The notes under the pieces are model-generated. The model was not told the origin of the DNA. It saw nothing but the letters and a program-made list of their open reading frames with translations, and ran no database searches. Source: Mycobacterium sp. 1465703.0 (GTDB lineage: Bacteria; Actinomycetota; Actinomycetes; Mycobacteriales; Mycobacteriaceae). From it: DNA of 64,000 nt. The DNA is taken from the NCBI RefSeq assembly GCF_001672975.1, contig NZ_LZKU01000017.1:61291-125290 (forward strand), in the 5' to 3' direction. Below are positions 44,482 through 53,911 of the stretch, piece after piece. Position 1 is the stretch's first letter, and each line of letters begins with the position of its first letter. Made by a program: the position numbers and the translations under genes.

Positions 44482-45198
44482 GTGACGACGATCCAGGTCG
44501 AGGCGGCCTCGCGTCCGCTGCGCCGAGACGCGGCCCGCAACATGCAAAAGATCTCGGCTGCCGCAATGGAGGTGTTCGCCGAGCGGGGCTTGGCAGTGTC
44601 GATGTCCGACGTCGCCGAGCGTGCCGGCGTCGGCGTGGGCACCGTCTATCGTCGCTTCGGCGACAAACAGGTTCTCATCGATGCGTTATTCACCGTGAAA
44701 ATTCAGGAGGTCACCGGACTGGCGTGGATCGCGGCACGCCAGGAAGACGCCGCAGCAGCATTGGTGGAGTTCGTGAGCACGGTGGCCGAACAGCTCGCAA
44801 GCAACAAAGGTTTACGTCAGATCATCCTCGCTGAAGACTTTCGCCCCAGCAAGACTCACGCCGCAGCGCTCGACCAGCTCACCTCACAAACGGCCGTACT
44901 GGTCAACAAAGCCAAACGGACGGGGTGGCTACGGGAAGACTTCTCGGCCACCGACTTTCCGCTCATCTTGATGGCTATTGGAGCAGTCCGTGACTTCGGC
45001 GGCAGCCAACACCCTGAGCTCTGGCGGCGCTTATTGCGGCTGACCATCGATGGCATGCTGCACGAGGAGTCACAACTGCCCGTCGGCATCGAGGCACCGC
45101 CGGCCCTGACGAGGCAACAACTGCACACCGTGGTCCAGCACCGACGAACCCCGCCGACAGTGGGCGACGACCGCATCTCACGATTCCACCAACCGTAA
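44482..45198 (+). CDS. TetR-family regulator
   Basis: A 238-residue protein from a GTG start. The HTH SMSDVAERAGVGVGTVYRRFGDKQVLIDAL is very like that of the divergent 43570 regulator, so the pair may be paralogues sharing a promoter region. It is followed after 13 bases by a methyltransferase and then a CmaA1-like gene, which it probably regulates. Confidence 0.8.
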   Translation: MTTIQVEAASRPLRRDAARNMQKISAAAMEVFAERGLAVSMSDVAERAGVGVGTVYRRFGDKQVLIDALFTVKIQEVTGLAWIAARQEDAAAALVEFVSTVAEQLASNKGLRQIILAEDFRPSKTHAAALDQLTSQTAVLVNKAKRTGWLREDFSATDFPLILMAIGAVRDFGGSQHPELWRRLLRLTIDGMLHEESQLPVGIEAPPALTRQQLHTVVQHRRTPPTVGDDRISRFHQP

Positions 45199-45211
45199 CG
45201 AAAGGCCTGCG

Positions 45212-46024
45212 ATGACCACGTCTGCAACCCACACCCCGCCCGTTAAGGACATGCCGCGCGGTGGGCCCGATGCGTCATGGCTAAATCGCCACCTGCAAAC
45301 CGAGGTGCTCGAATACACCGACCGCTACGACATTCCCGACCAGATCAAGCAATACGTGGTCACCGCACTCGACGACATGGGCACCCGCCAGGGAACGCAC
45401 GCCTCCACCGCCCAACTCGCCGTCGACCTTGTCGCTGGTATCGATAATCCGCGCATCCCGAAATTAGGCGCTGGCCACGGCCGCCTCTGCGACCACATCC
45501 TGCACCTGCACCCCACCGCCGAACTCACCATCTCCGACCTGGACCCCCACTCAGTCAGTAGTGTCGCCAACGGCCCACTGGGCCACCACTCCCGAGTGAG
45601 GACCAAGGTCGTCGACGCCACCAACATCGACGATCCCGACGACAGCTACGACTTGGTGGTGTTCGCCAACGCGTTCTATCACCTGCCGCCACCCGTGGCA
45701 GCCAAGGCTATCGCCAACGCCACCCGAGTCGGCAAAACCTTCCTCGTCATAGACTTCAAGCGCATGCCTTCGCTGGCCCTGGCGCTGCTGCCGCTGACAC
45801 TCCCCGCCATCGCGTTCCGCGTGCGCCCGCTCGCCGCGGCCCGCGCTGTTATGCACGATGCCTACATCAGCGCCCTACTTGCCTACAGCCCCTCAGCCTT
45901 CATCGCGTTGGGAAAAGCCGTCGACCCTGACATGCAAATCGAATTCCTGCCGACGCCCACGAGGCGAATGCGCTCGATTGCCCTCACCTTCCGCCGGCCC
46001 GGAACGCCTCGGGTGGTGGCATGA
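45212..46024 (+). CDS. Class I SAM-dependent methyltransferase
   Basis: A 270-residue protein. The SAM motif reads IPKLGAGHGRLCDHI, with ISDLDPHS following and VVDATNIDDPDDSYDLVVFANAFYHLPP as the acidic loop and post-I motif. It is not of the cyclopropane-synthase family. GAAAGG precedes the ATG. The stop overlaps the first in-frame start of the CmaA1-like gene (ATGA). The substrate is unknown; lipid or polyketide O-methylation would fit the neighbourhood. Confidence 0.75.
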   Translation: MTTSATHTPPVKDMPRGGPDASWLNRHLQTEVLEYTDRYDIPDQIKQYVVTALDDMGTRQGTHASTAQLAVDLVAGIDNPRIPKLGAGHGRLCDHILHLHPTAELTISDLDPHSVSSVANGPLGHHSRVRTKVVDATNIDDPDDSYDLVVFANAFYHLPPPVAAKAIANATRVGKTFLVIDFKRMPSLALALLPLTLPAIAFRVRPLAAARAVMHDAYISALLAYSPSAFIALGKAVDPDMQIEFLPTPTRRMRSIALTFRRPGTPRVVA

Positions 46025-46974
46025 CCACACGAGACCAACCGCGTTGTCCCACAGGGCAGCCCGCCGCCGGCCGGGCGCCCACCGCTCCCCGTGACATAGG
46101 CAGCAGTGACATGTCTGTGCAGCTCACGCCGCATTTTGGAAACGTCCAAGCCCATTACGACTTGTCTGACGACTTCTTTCGGCTGTTCCTGGATCCCACA
46201 CAGACCTACAGCTGTGCCTACTTCGAGCGCGATGACATGACGCTCGAGGAGGCGCAGATCGCCAAGATCGATTTGGCTCTGGGCAAACTCAAGCTCGAGC
46301 CCGGAATGACGCTGCTGGACATCGGTTGCGGCTGGGGGGCCACCCTGCGGCGGGCCATCGAGAAATACGACGTCAACGTCATCGGGCTCACGCTGTCGGA
46401 AAACCAGGCCGAGCACGTACAGAGGTCCTTCGACGAGTTGGACACCCCCCGCACCCGGCGGGTGCTGCTGGAGGGCTGGGAGAAGTTCCACGAGCCGGTG
46501 GACCGCATCGTGTCGATCGGCGCGTTCGAGCACTTCGGCCGGCAACGCTACGGCCGTTTCTTCAAGATGGCCTACCAAGCGCTACCGCCAGGCGGAGTGA
46601 TGTTGCTGCACACCATCGTTCGGCCGTCGTTCAAAGATGCCCGGGCCAAGGGCTTGAACCTGACCCACGAGATTGTGCAGTTCTCCCAATTCATCCTGGC
46701 CGAGATCTTCCCCGGCGGCTGGCTGCCGACGCCTCAGACCGTCGGCGAGTACGGGGTGACCGCGGGCTTCGACTTGACCCGGGTCCAGTCGCTGCAGCTG
46801 CACTACGCCAGGACCCTGGACCTGTGGGCCGAGGCACTCGAGGCCAATCGCGAGCAGGCCATCGCCATCCAGTCCCAGCAGGTCTACGACCGGTACATGA
46901 AGTACCTGACCGGCTGCGCGAAGCTGTTCCGCCAGGGCTACACCGACGTCAATCAGTTCACCCTGGAAAAGTAA
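46021..46974 (+). CDS. Mycolic-acid cyclopropane synthase family (CmaA1-like)
   Basis: A 317-residue protein. From residue 31 it follows CmaA1 closely: LTPHFGNVQAHYDLSDDFFRLFLDP, SCAYFERDDMTLEEAQIAKIDLALGKL, SAM motif LLDIGCGWGATLRRA, and SIGAFEHFG with the catalytic and bicarbonate-site Glu. EIFPGGWLPTPQ and YMKYLTGCAKLFR follow. The ATG at 46021 overlaps the preceding stop and supports coupling. A start at 46111 would give the usual 287-residue length. It is probably active on mycolic-acid double bonds. Confidence 0.88.
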   Translation: MTTRDQPRCPTGQPAAGRAPTAPRDIGSSDMSVQLTPHFGNVQAHYDLSDDFFRLFLDPTQTYSCAYFERDDMTLEEAQIAKIDLALGKLKLEPGMTLLDIGCGWGATLRRAIEKYDVNVIGLTLSENQAEHVQRSFDELDTPRTRRVLLEGWEKFHEPVDRIVSIGAFEHFGRQRYGRFFKMAYQALPPGGVMLLHTIVRPSFKDARAKGLNLTHEIVQFSQFILAEIFPGGWLPTPQTVGEYGVTAGFDLTRVQSLQLHYARTLDLWAEALEANREQAIAIQSQQVYDRYMKYLTGCAKLFRQGYTDVNQFTLEK

Positions 46975-48169
46975 CCGACGGTTACCAGAGCTCATTCTCC
47001 ATCGAGCAAAGAACGTTTAACGCCTTGCTCACCGATCCGCCGTTGAGTCAAGCACTGAGAAAAAATCACTCCTGCCAGCGCGTTTGAACACCAGTCAGCC
47101 TGGCGCCACCTTGTGGGCGCGGGCCGCCTGGACAGATGAACGTCAGGGACTCGAACGCTCACGTGCTGGTCGGTGATAAACCCGCTGTCGGTAGTTGGAG
47201 GCAAAATGTGGCGCTATGCTTTGGTTCACTGAGTTCCGGGACGACGACGCCGGCTATCTGGCGTGGCTCGCCGCTCACCGTGATGGCTACGTGATCAATA
47301 TCGCGCGCAACCACAATGCGACCCAAGCGCGTGTGCACCGCGCCAGTTGCCGAACGATCAGAGGTCAGAACCCTCACGGGCGACCGTGGACCGGACCCTA
47401 GGTGAAAGTCTGCGCGGAATATGTGGCCGAGCTGGAGCATTGGGCGAAAGAGACAGTGGGACAGCCAATCTCACCTTGCGGGATCTGCCGCCCGGCTAGC
47501 GGTGGCGCCCGACCCACGTCAATCAACCAGATCGAACGGACGGCAGACGGTCGAACGGATGTCTCGGGTGATGGTGAACATGCTGACGGAGGCCTTCCGG
47601 GCGAACCCTGCGTCTGGGCACCAACTTCCACCGAGCCGACTGCTCGGGGAGTGGCAGCCTCGAAGTCTGAGCGGCCCTTCAACATTCGTGGACCAGCCGC
47701 GGCCAGTCCTGTAGTCGAGGCTTGGGCCGATGATTACATTCGCTTCGAGCGCCGCCCTGTCTGGCAAGAGGAGCTGCGCAACGAGATTCGGAGTCGCTGC
47801 AGTCGGCTCGCGCCGTCAGCTGGGCAGGTATTGCACGCCACGTTACGCCGCCCGTTACCACCGACGGCTCCTGCGCACCTGCTGCATGGCCGCCCAAAGC
47901 GTCGCCCGCACCACCCCGCCATCACGCGCCTACTACGACCGCAAACGCGCTGAGGGCAAACCACCGCCGTGCAATCCTGGGGCTGGCAAGTCGATGCCTC
48001 AACGTCCTCTGGGCCATGCTGCCTAACCACTACGCGTACCAAATCCCAACTGCCCCAACGGCTTGACAAATTCATTGAGAACGGATTTATGCATATTCGC
48101 TACGAGCCCTGGAGTTGGGAGAGCACTCGCGGTTCGCCACACTGGGGGGCGAGCCCAGTGCGGTAGGGG
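46975..48169. other. Mostly decayed region
   Basis: Only the pseudogene at 47216 was recognised. Other open frames lack family features, ribosome sites and the local codon pattern. Confidence 0.45.
47216..47512 (+). pseudogene. Small actinobacterial protein broken by an in-frame stop
   Basis: The frame reads WFTEFRDDDAGYLAWLAAHRD, NIARNHNATQARVHRASCRTI, WTGP, then TAG at 47399-47401, then VKVCAEYVAELEHWAKE and PCGICRP in the same frame. In the intact family as I know it, a Tyr stands where the TAG is (WTGPY[V/I]KVCA), so one base change would explain the loss. Confidence 0.55.
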
Positions 48170-48415
48170 TCAGCGGGGAGGCGGGGGCGGCGGTGAGTTG
48201 GCTGGTCCGGGCGAAGCCGCAATTCCATGCAGACACTGCTGGTATTCTGGAGTACCTGGGACGTTGTCGGCACCGCAGTTGCAATCATGAATTTGCGCGG
48301 GGTTGCCAAGTGAATCGCAAAAGTCGCTAGCCGAGGCCGATGGCGCGGTCCAGATGACACCAGCGGTCAAGGCTGCCGCCACACCACCGGTGGTGGCCAA
48401 TACTCTCGCCTTCAC
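48170..48415 (-). CDS. Small secreted Cys-rich protein
   Basis: An 81-residue protein. The GTG at 48415 follows AAAGGAG and gives a signal peptide (VKARVLATTGGVAAALTAG, cleavage after PSASA). The mature part contains five Cys (DFCDSLG, HDCNCGAD, YQQC) and ends in a poly-Pro tail (NSPPPPPPR). It is of unknown function; small secreted proteins of this style are common in mycobacteria. Confidence 0.65.
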   Translation of the reverse strand: MKARVLATTGGVAAALTAGVIWTAPSASASDFCDSLGNPAQIHDCNCGADNVPGTPEYQQCLHGIAASPGPANSPPPPPPR

Positions 48416-49798
48416 ATTGGACTCCTTTTCTCCCGACGACGACGGCATTCTGCGGCCGCCGGTTGCGCTAGCCAAATAGTAGAGCCTTAAGGAGAAAGTC
48501 GCAGGCGTCATCTGATGACCGCCTTGCATCGAACCTGCCGGCGCCGGTCGAAAAGCGAGCAGGTAGCCGTCGCGCCTGCGTCAGTTTTCACTGCCGCCGA
48601 CATCTGGCCAAGCGGCCCGAATGACAACGGGACGTGGTCCTCTGGGTGCTGGGGAAAGTGTCACGTTCGCTGAGGCAGAGGTGGCGCCAATGGAGTTGTC
48701 ATCGCCGTGATTTCGAGAGCCACCATCAAGGCAAACTTCGGGGCCGACGGGATCCGGTAGCCCCGAAGTAACCAACGCTCGTTGAGCCGTCGGTGGTGAC
48801 TCGCTTCAATCCCCCCGGACGGTTGATCGCGGGGTAGGTTTCGAGTTTGATGCTCACTTTGCACCCAGGTCGGCGCCGAGCGCTGCGCAGCGCAGCGATA
48901 ATAGGGGAGTGTCGAGGAAAACCGGCACGATCGGCTGGCGCGCTGACTGGATCCGACAATGTCGAGGCGCGTCGGACTCAGGGATACGCAGCCTATCCTC
49001 GGCACGGCTTCACCATGGTGTTATTAACCGGCGCCACTCCGCCTGCAGAGCGGCCATTGTCCGACCCAGAGGACCTGACGTGAACGTTCACCACTTCCGG
49101 TATGACGCCACGGGCCTGCGCGGCAAGCGGATGAGGCTCGTTGACGAACTGCCCACCAGTGATGGGTTGTCAGTAGAGGCCGCAACGAGAGCTTTTGTCA
49201 GCGTCTGCGGGCCATCGGCCTTGGCAGCTTTGTTGACCGCCGCCGATGCAACTACGTTGCCGCGGGCGCGGTCCCAGTGCCAGCGGCGCAAGACCCGCCG
49301 CTCGCACTAACCTGACATAAGATAAAATATCGGCGAATGTTGTTGCGGGCCAAAATGATTGGTCTCGGCACGAAATGCTACTAACTACTCAATAGCCGTT
49401 CGCTATGATCCGTGATGTCGTCGGCCAGGCGTTCGGATACCGATGCCGGTGGTTTAGATGAGTAACTACATCTCATGACCATTGACTGAGCCCACCAGCC
49501 GCGATCGAGTCGGCGCGACACGGCGGCGATACTGCTGGGCGTCGCGAACCGGATGCACCTGTCCCGTCTCTGGTCAGATCGAGACCCGCTCCCTCGAGTC
49601 GCAGTATCGAACGTCGCTCCGCCGGGAACTGCATCTGCGGGCAATACGTCACAGTGACGAATTGTGTCTTAGTAACGCTGATTCTTCTCGGCCAGATCCG
49701 GGCGCAACGCGCCAGACTGTCCACGCTGCGAGGGACGTCCCTGAAAATCAGGAACCCAATATGGATATACAGACCTTACCGACCTAGAGATAGCACAT
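48416..49798. other. Region without a confident gene
   Basis: A plus-strand frame at 49080-49310 (GTG start, NVHHFRYDATGLRGKRMRLVDEL) may be a 76-residue gene but has no recognised family. An AT-rich stretch lies at 49310-49400. The rest looks noncoding or decayed. Confidence 0.35.
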
Positions 49799-51283
49799 CT
49801 ACGTGATGGTGTAGTCGTCGAGGGGGAACGTCGATGCTTCGCGAACGGCGTTGCGCGTCGAGGTCGGCCGCAGCAGCGCCGCCTCACCGCTGCGGTTGAA
49901 GTAGTATGACCGCGACCGGGCGCAGTCGCCGGCATAGAACACCGACTTGCCCAGCAGCCGGGTCATCCGGTCCAGGAAGCGCGCATTGGCCTCTTCGGTC
50001 ACCTCGAAGGTCGTTGCGCCCCTGCGCTTCACCTCCCCGAGTAGCCGGTCCATGTGCCGCATCTGGTACTCGATGGTGTTGAAGAACGACAGCCCGGAAA
50101 ACGCATACGGGCTGGCCAAACTCAGGTAGTTGGGGAAAGACGGAATGGACACGCCCTGATACGCCTGAAACCCCGCGTCGCGCCACCACTTTCCAAGGTC
50201 GCGCCCCTGGCAGCCCACCAGCTCGATGGCCGGGAAGTTCGCATCCCACAGGTCGAACCCGGTGGCCAGCACCAGGGTGTCGATGACGGTTTTGCGCCCG
50301 TCCGCGGTGACGACGCCGTCGGGTTCGATGCGCTCGATCGGATTGGTCTGCAGGTGCACGTGCGGTTTGGCGAAGGCGCGATAGTAGCGGTTGGACAAGG
50401 TGGGCCGCTTGCAGCCGAAGTCGTAGTCCGGCGTCAGCTTTCGACGCAGCTGCTTGTCACGGACTGACAGGAACCGGTTGATCTTAGCTAGGTCGGCGGC
50501 GGCGATGTTTAGCCGCCGCGATCCTCGATAGTGCAGCACGCCGACTACTGTGATCAGTTCGAATAGGGCGTCGGTCAGCCAGCGCAGGGCGCGCTGCGCC
50601 AGGGGCACGCGCGCGAACAGCCGCTGCACCGCCGGCGCGAAGGCGAAATCGACTTTGGGTACGACGTGGATCGGCGTGCGTTGGTAGACCGTGAGATCGG
50701 AGGCCTTATCGGCCAGCTCGGGGATGAGTTGCGCCGCGCTGGCCCCCGTGCCGATGACCGCGACCTGACGCCCCGCTAAGTGGTAGCTGTCGTCCCACGC
50801 GGCGGTGTGGAGGACCTTGCCGTCAAAGGACGCGACCCCGGGAATCTCCGGCATGCACGGTTGTGAAAGGAACCCGGTCGCCGTGATGAGAAAGAGGGTG
50901 GTCAGGCACTCGCCGCCGGCCAGCCTGACCCGCCACAGCCGGGCTTCCTCGTCCCACCGCGCGCCGTCGACCGCGGTGTTGAATCGCATGTGGCGGCGGA
51001 TGTCGTACTTATCGGCGACGTGTTCGGCATAGCGCTTGATCTCCTCACCTGGCGCGAATAGCCGCGACCAGTTCGGGTTGGGCTCAAACCAATACGAGTA
51101 GGTGGTGGCCGGGATGTCGACGGCCACGCCCGGGTAGCGGTTGACGTGCCAGGTGCCGCCCAAGTCGTCCTCCCGCTCGAAGATGACAATGTTGTCATAC
51201 CCTAGCCGCTTGAGCTGGATCGCAGCGCCGATTCCACCAAAGCCCGCTCCCACGACGACCGCGTCGAATTGCTCCATGTCCAT
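49799..51283 (-). CDS. Baeyer-Villiger-type flavin monooxygenase
   Basis: A 494-residue protein. The FAD fold VVVGAGFGGIGAAIQLKRLG is at about 9-28. The Baeyer-Villiger fingerprint F-x-G-x3-H-x3-W is intact in FDGKVLHTAAW. A second nucleotide fold VIGTGASAAQLIPELA binds NADPH, and VLATGFDLWDANFP is the C-terminal ATG motif. It resembles EthA/MymA-like mycobacterial enzymes. It could oxidize ketone-bearing lipids, such as keto-mycolate-type chains made by neighbouring methyltransferases; that link is inferred. Confidence 0.88.
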   Translation of the reverse strand: MDMEQFDAVVVGAGFGGIGAAIQLKRLGYDNIVIFEREDDLGGTWHVNRYPGVAVDIPATTYSYWFEPNPNWSRLFAPGEEIKRYAEHVADKYDIRRHMRFNTAVDGARWDEEARLWRVRLAGGECLTTLFLITATGFLSQPCMPEIPGVASFDGKVLHTAAWDDSYHLAGRQVAVIGTGASAAQLIPELADKASDLTVYQRTPIHVVPKVDFAFAPAVQRLFARVPLAQRALRWLTDALFELITVVGVLHYRGSRRLNIAAADLAKINRFLSVRDKQLRRKLTPDYDFGCKRPTLSNRYYRAFAKPHVHLQTNPIERIEPDGVVTADGRKTVIDTLVLATGFDLWDANFPAIELVGCQGRDLGKWWRDAGFQAYQGVSIPSFPNYLSLASPYAFSGLSFFNTIEYQMRHMDRLLGEVKRRGATTFEVTEEANARFLDRMTRLLGKSVFYAGDCARSRSYYFNRSGEAALLRPTSTRNAVREASTFPLDDYTIT

Positions 51284-51762
51284 ACCGCTTTCGTGTCCAC
51301 ATAAACCGCATTCCGCTCAGATGGGCTAATAGCGGCCCTCATACAGGTGTGCGGCAATGCCATTGTTAATCAAGCTCGCCACCTCACGCTGCAGCGAGTT
51401 CGGCTGGCCTGTGCCGTCTTTGGCGACAACGGCGCCCGGCCGCCTACTGCCATGACTGCGGCGATCATCAACGGCAGCAATTGTTTCGGATAACCTTCAC
51501 GAGCGACGCGCGGGAAGAGTTTGTGTGGGATCACGGCGGCGATGAACTGACGCATAGGGGTTGGACGGCGTGGTCAGCGGCGGGCTCGCTGTCGCCGCGC
51601 TGACGGGCGGTTGGGCTGGTGCACATCGTCAACCGCAGGCCGCCGGGCCGCCGACCTGAGACCCCCGTGAAATGGGGGTGGACGCCGCTGGCATCAATCC
51701 GTTTCTCTCCCTCCGTGTTTTGATTGAAGTCGAAGCTGGACGTCGCGAGCCCGATGTAGCGG
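51284..51762. other. Intergenic region
   Basis: No convincing gene or site was seen between the monooxygenase start and the end of the methyltransferase gene at 51763. Confidence 0.4.
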
Positions 51763-52647
51763 TTATGTCCTCCTGAGGGTGAATTGGCCGACGTCGGCGA
51801 CGCCGCGGCGGAACACGTTGGCACCCTGGGTGAGGTAGCGCAGGTAGCGGTCATAGACATCTTCAGAGGTGCAGGCGATCGCTTGATCACGCCGGGCCGC
51901 CAAGTTGTATCCCCAGGTCTTCAATGTCCGTGTATAGTGCGGCCGCAGCAATTGAACCTGCTCGACCTCGAAACCGCCGGCCTGCGCGAAGTTGATCACG
52001 TCACGCTGCAGCGGCAGTTGTGCGCGTGCAAAGATCTCTTTATGGACAAACCGCAAGAATTCCAGGTCGGGTGCGGTGATCCGAGAACCACCCGGTACCG
52101 AATTATCCAACGGCTGGGTAAAAACCGTTTGCAGCACCATGCGGCCATCGCGGGGAAGGACCCGGTGCGCTCTTTCGAAAAAAGAAGGGTATTGAGCCCT
52201 TCTGAATGTCTGGAACGCGCCCAGGCACACGATACGATCGACCGGCTCGTCGAAGTGTTCCCAACCCTGCAGCCGTAGGTCCACGGATCCCTTTGTGGCA
52301 CGCGGGTCCAGCCTTGCCCTGCTGTAGTTGTACTGATGGCGGTGGGTGGTAAGGCCGATCACCTTGACGTCGTAGTTGTGGGCCGCAATGCGCAGCGTAG
52401 CGCCCCAGCCGCATCCGATGTCGAGCAGGGTCATCCCTGGTTGCAGATCAAGTTTGCGAAGGACGAGTGCAGCTTTGGCGACTTGAGCTTCGTCGAGGCT
52501 CATGGAGATTCGCCTGAAATAGGCGCACGTATCTGCCATGGTGGGGCCGAAAATCAACGCGGCGAAGTCAGCGGGCAGATCACTCATCGACCCCAGGTGT
52601 GTCGAGTGACGCGACGACCGGTTATCTGGCATCGTCGGGCTACCCAC
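51763..52647 (-). CDS. Diverged mycolic-acid methyltransferase paralogue
   Basis: A 294-residue protein. SAM motif LLDIGCGWGATLRIA and GLTTHRHQYNYS are kept. Several family positions are altered: the N-terminal AHYDLSxxFF segment is replaced by SDLPADFAALIFGP, GAFEHFG reads GAFQTFRR so the Glu equivalent to CmaA1 Glu140 is Gln, and EIFPGG reads EIFARAQ. It probably still binds SAM but may have changed chemistry or be inactive. The first eight bases overlap the end of the 52640 gene; a start at 52632 is also possible. Confidence 0.8.
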   Translation of the reverse strand: MGSPTMPDNRSSRHSTHLGSMSDLPADFAALIFGPTMADTCAYFRRISMSLDEAQVAKAALVLRKLDLQPGMTLLDIGCGWGATLRIAAHNYDVKVIGLTTHRHQYNYSRARLDPRATKGSVDLRLQGWEHFDEPVDRIVCLGAFQTFRRAQYPSFFERAHRVLPRDGRMVLQTVFTQPLDNSVPGGSRITAPDLEFLRFVHKEIFARAQLPLQRDVINFAQAGGFEVEQVQLLRPHYTRTLKTWGYNLAARRDQAIACTSEDVYDRYLRYLTQGANVFRRGVADVGQFTLRRT

Positions 52648-53572
52648 CGGTGATCACGTGGTCGGTCTTGCGCAACGTGAACTGATAGACGTCGGTGTAG
52701 CCGTCACGGAACAGCTGAGTGCATCCGTTGAGGTATTTGATGTAGCGCAAATACACTTCATCGGATTGCACAGCAATAGCCTCGGTCCGATGCCTGCATA
52801 GCCGAGTCGCCCAAGCATCGAGGGTCTTGACGTAATGCGGTCGCAGGCTCTGGACTCGGTCAATAGTGAAACCGTTGGCAACAGCGTGAGATTCGACCAT
52901 CTCCTGAGAGGGCAGCCGTCCGCCGGGGAAGATCTCAGTCAGGATGAACTTGATGAAACGGGCTAATTCAAACGTCAGTCGCAAGCCGCGCGCAGAAACC
53001 TGGCGAGGGTGCAACGCGGTGATGGTGTGCAGCAGCATTACCCCGTTGTCCGGCAGAGCTCGGTGGGCGAATTGGAAGAAATTGTCGTAGCGTTCGAAGC
53101 CGAAGTGCTCGAAAGCGCCGATCGAGACGATCCGGTCGACGGGCTCGGTGAAACGCTCCCACCCTTGTAACAGCACCCGGCGCGACCGTGTGCTCGGCGT
53201 GTCGGCGAACAGCCGCTCGATGTGAGTGTGCTGGTTTTTGCTCAGTGTGAGACCGATCACGTTGACGTCGTATTTCTCTTCCGCGCGCATCAGTGTCGAA
53301 CCCCAGCCGCAGCCCACGTCGAGCAACGTCATCCCCGGCGTAAGACCCAGCTTGTCCAGCGCCAGATCAATTTTCGCGATCTGTGCTTCCTCCAGCGTCA
53401 TGGTCGGCTCGGCGAAATAAGCGCAGCTGTAGGTCAAGGAGGAATCAAGAAACAAGCGATAAAACTCATCGGAGAGGTCGTAATGCGCTTGGACCTGCCT
53501 GAAATTGGGGGGAAGGCCAGAGGGCGGCGGCGCGGGTGGACTCGTCAATGATGTTCCTTCCATTGTGGACAC
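52640..53572 (-). CDS. Mycolic-acid cyclopropane synthase family (CmaA-like)
   Basis: A 310-residue protein with every conserved element: FRQVQAHYDLSDEFYRLFLD, SCAYFAEPTMTLEEAQIAKIDLALDKLGL, LLDVGCGWGSTLMRA, SIGAFEHFGFERYDNFF, EIFPGGRLPSQEMV and YIKYLNGCTQLFRDGYTDV. It is closest in feel to CmaA1. A Pro-rich N-terminal extension (about 1-22) is unusual. It precedes the diverged paralogue and is divergent from the acyl-AMP ligase gene. Confidence 0.88.
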   Translation of the reverse strand: MSTMEGTSLTSPPAPPPSGLPPNFRQVQAHYDLSDEFYRLFLDSSLTYSCAYFAEPTMTLEEAQIAKIDLALDKLGLTPGMTLLDVGCGWGSTLMRAEEKYDVNVIGLTLSKNQHTHIERLFADTPSTRSRRVLLQGWERFTEPVDRIVSIGAFEHFGFERYDNFFQFAHRALPDNGVMLLHTITALHPRQVSARGLRLTFELARFIKFILTEIFPGGRLPSQEMVESHAVANGFTIDRVQSLRPHYVKTLDAWATRLCRHRTEAIAVQSDEVYLRYIKYLNGCTQLFRDGYTDVYQFTLRKTDHVITGG

Positions 53573-53911
53573 GCGGGTGCCGAGAACACCTCCACCGCGT
53601 GCCAGGGCGGCGGGTGACAGTCGACGCTTCCCTGGTTGGCAATCGTCTGATCAAGCACTTTGCCGGCCGCAGCGACAAAGCGTCCTCGAGTATTGCACCC
53701 ACTGCATACACTGCACAACACGAACTTTTAGTAGTGTCATTACTAACATCTGTGGATAAATCTTGTGCATATACCGCAGTACCTGCACACAGTGCTTAGT
53801 CTGCATAACGTGAAGCGGCGCGGCGTCGAGACTGGGTGCGCTCGGCGGCGGCATACACGGGACTGTTCGGCAGGGGCTGAACGCGCACTAATTTCATGCG
53901 GAGGTATGGCC
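53573..53911. other. Divergent promoter region
   Basis: An AT-richer region between cmaA-like and the acyl-AMP ligase, holding a TetR-type palindrome at 53728. No gene of its own was seen. Confidence 0.5.
53728..53746. promoter_or_regulatory. TetR-type operator-like palindrome
   Basis: TTAGTAGTGTCATTACTAA, nine-base arms around a central T with one mismatch pair. It lies in the divergent promoter and is a likely site for the TetR regulator encoded at 55945. Confidence 0.5.
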
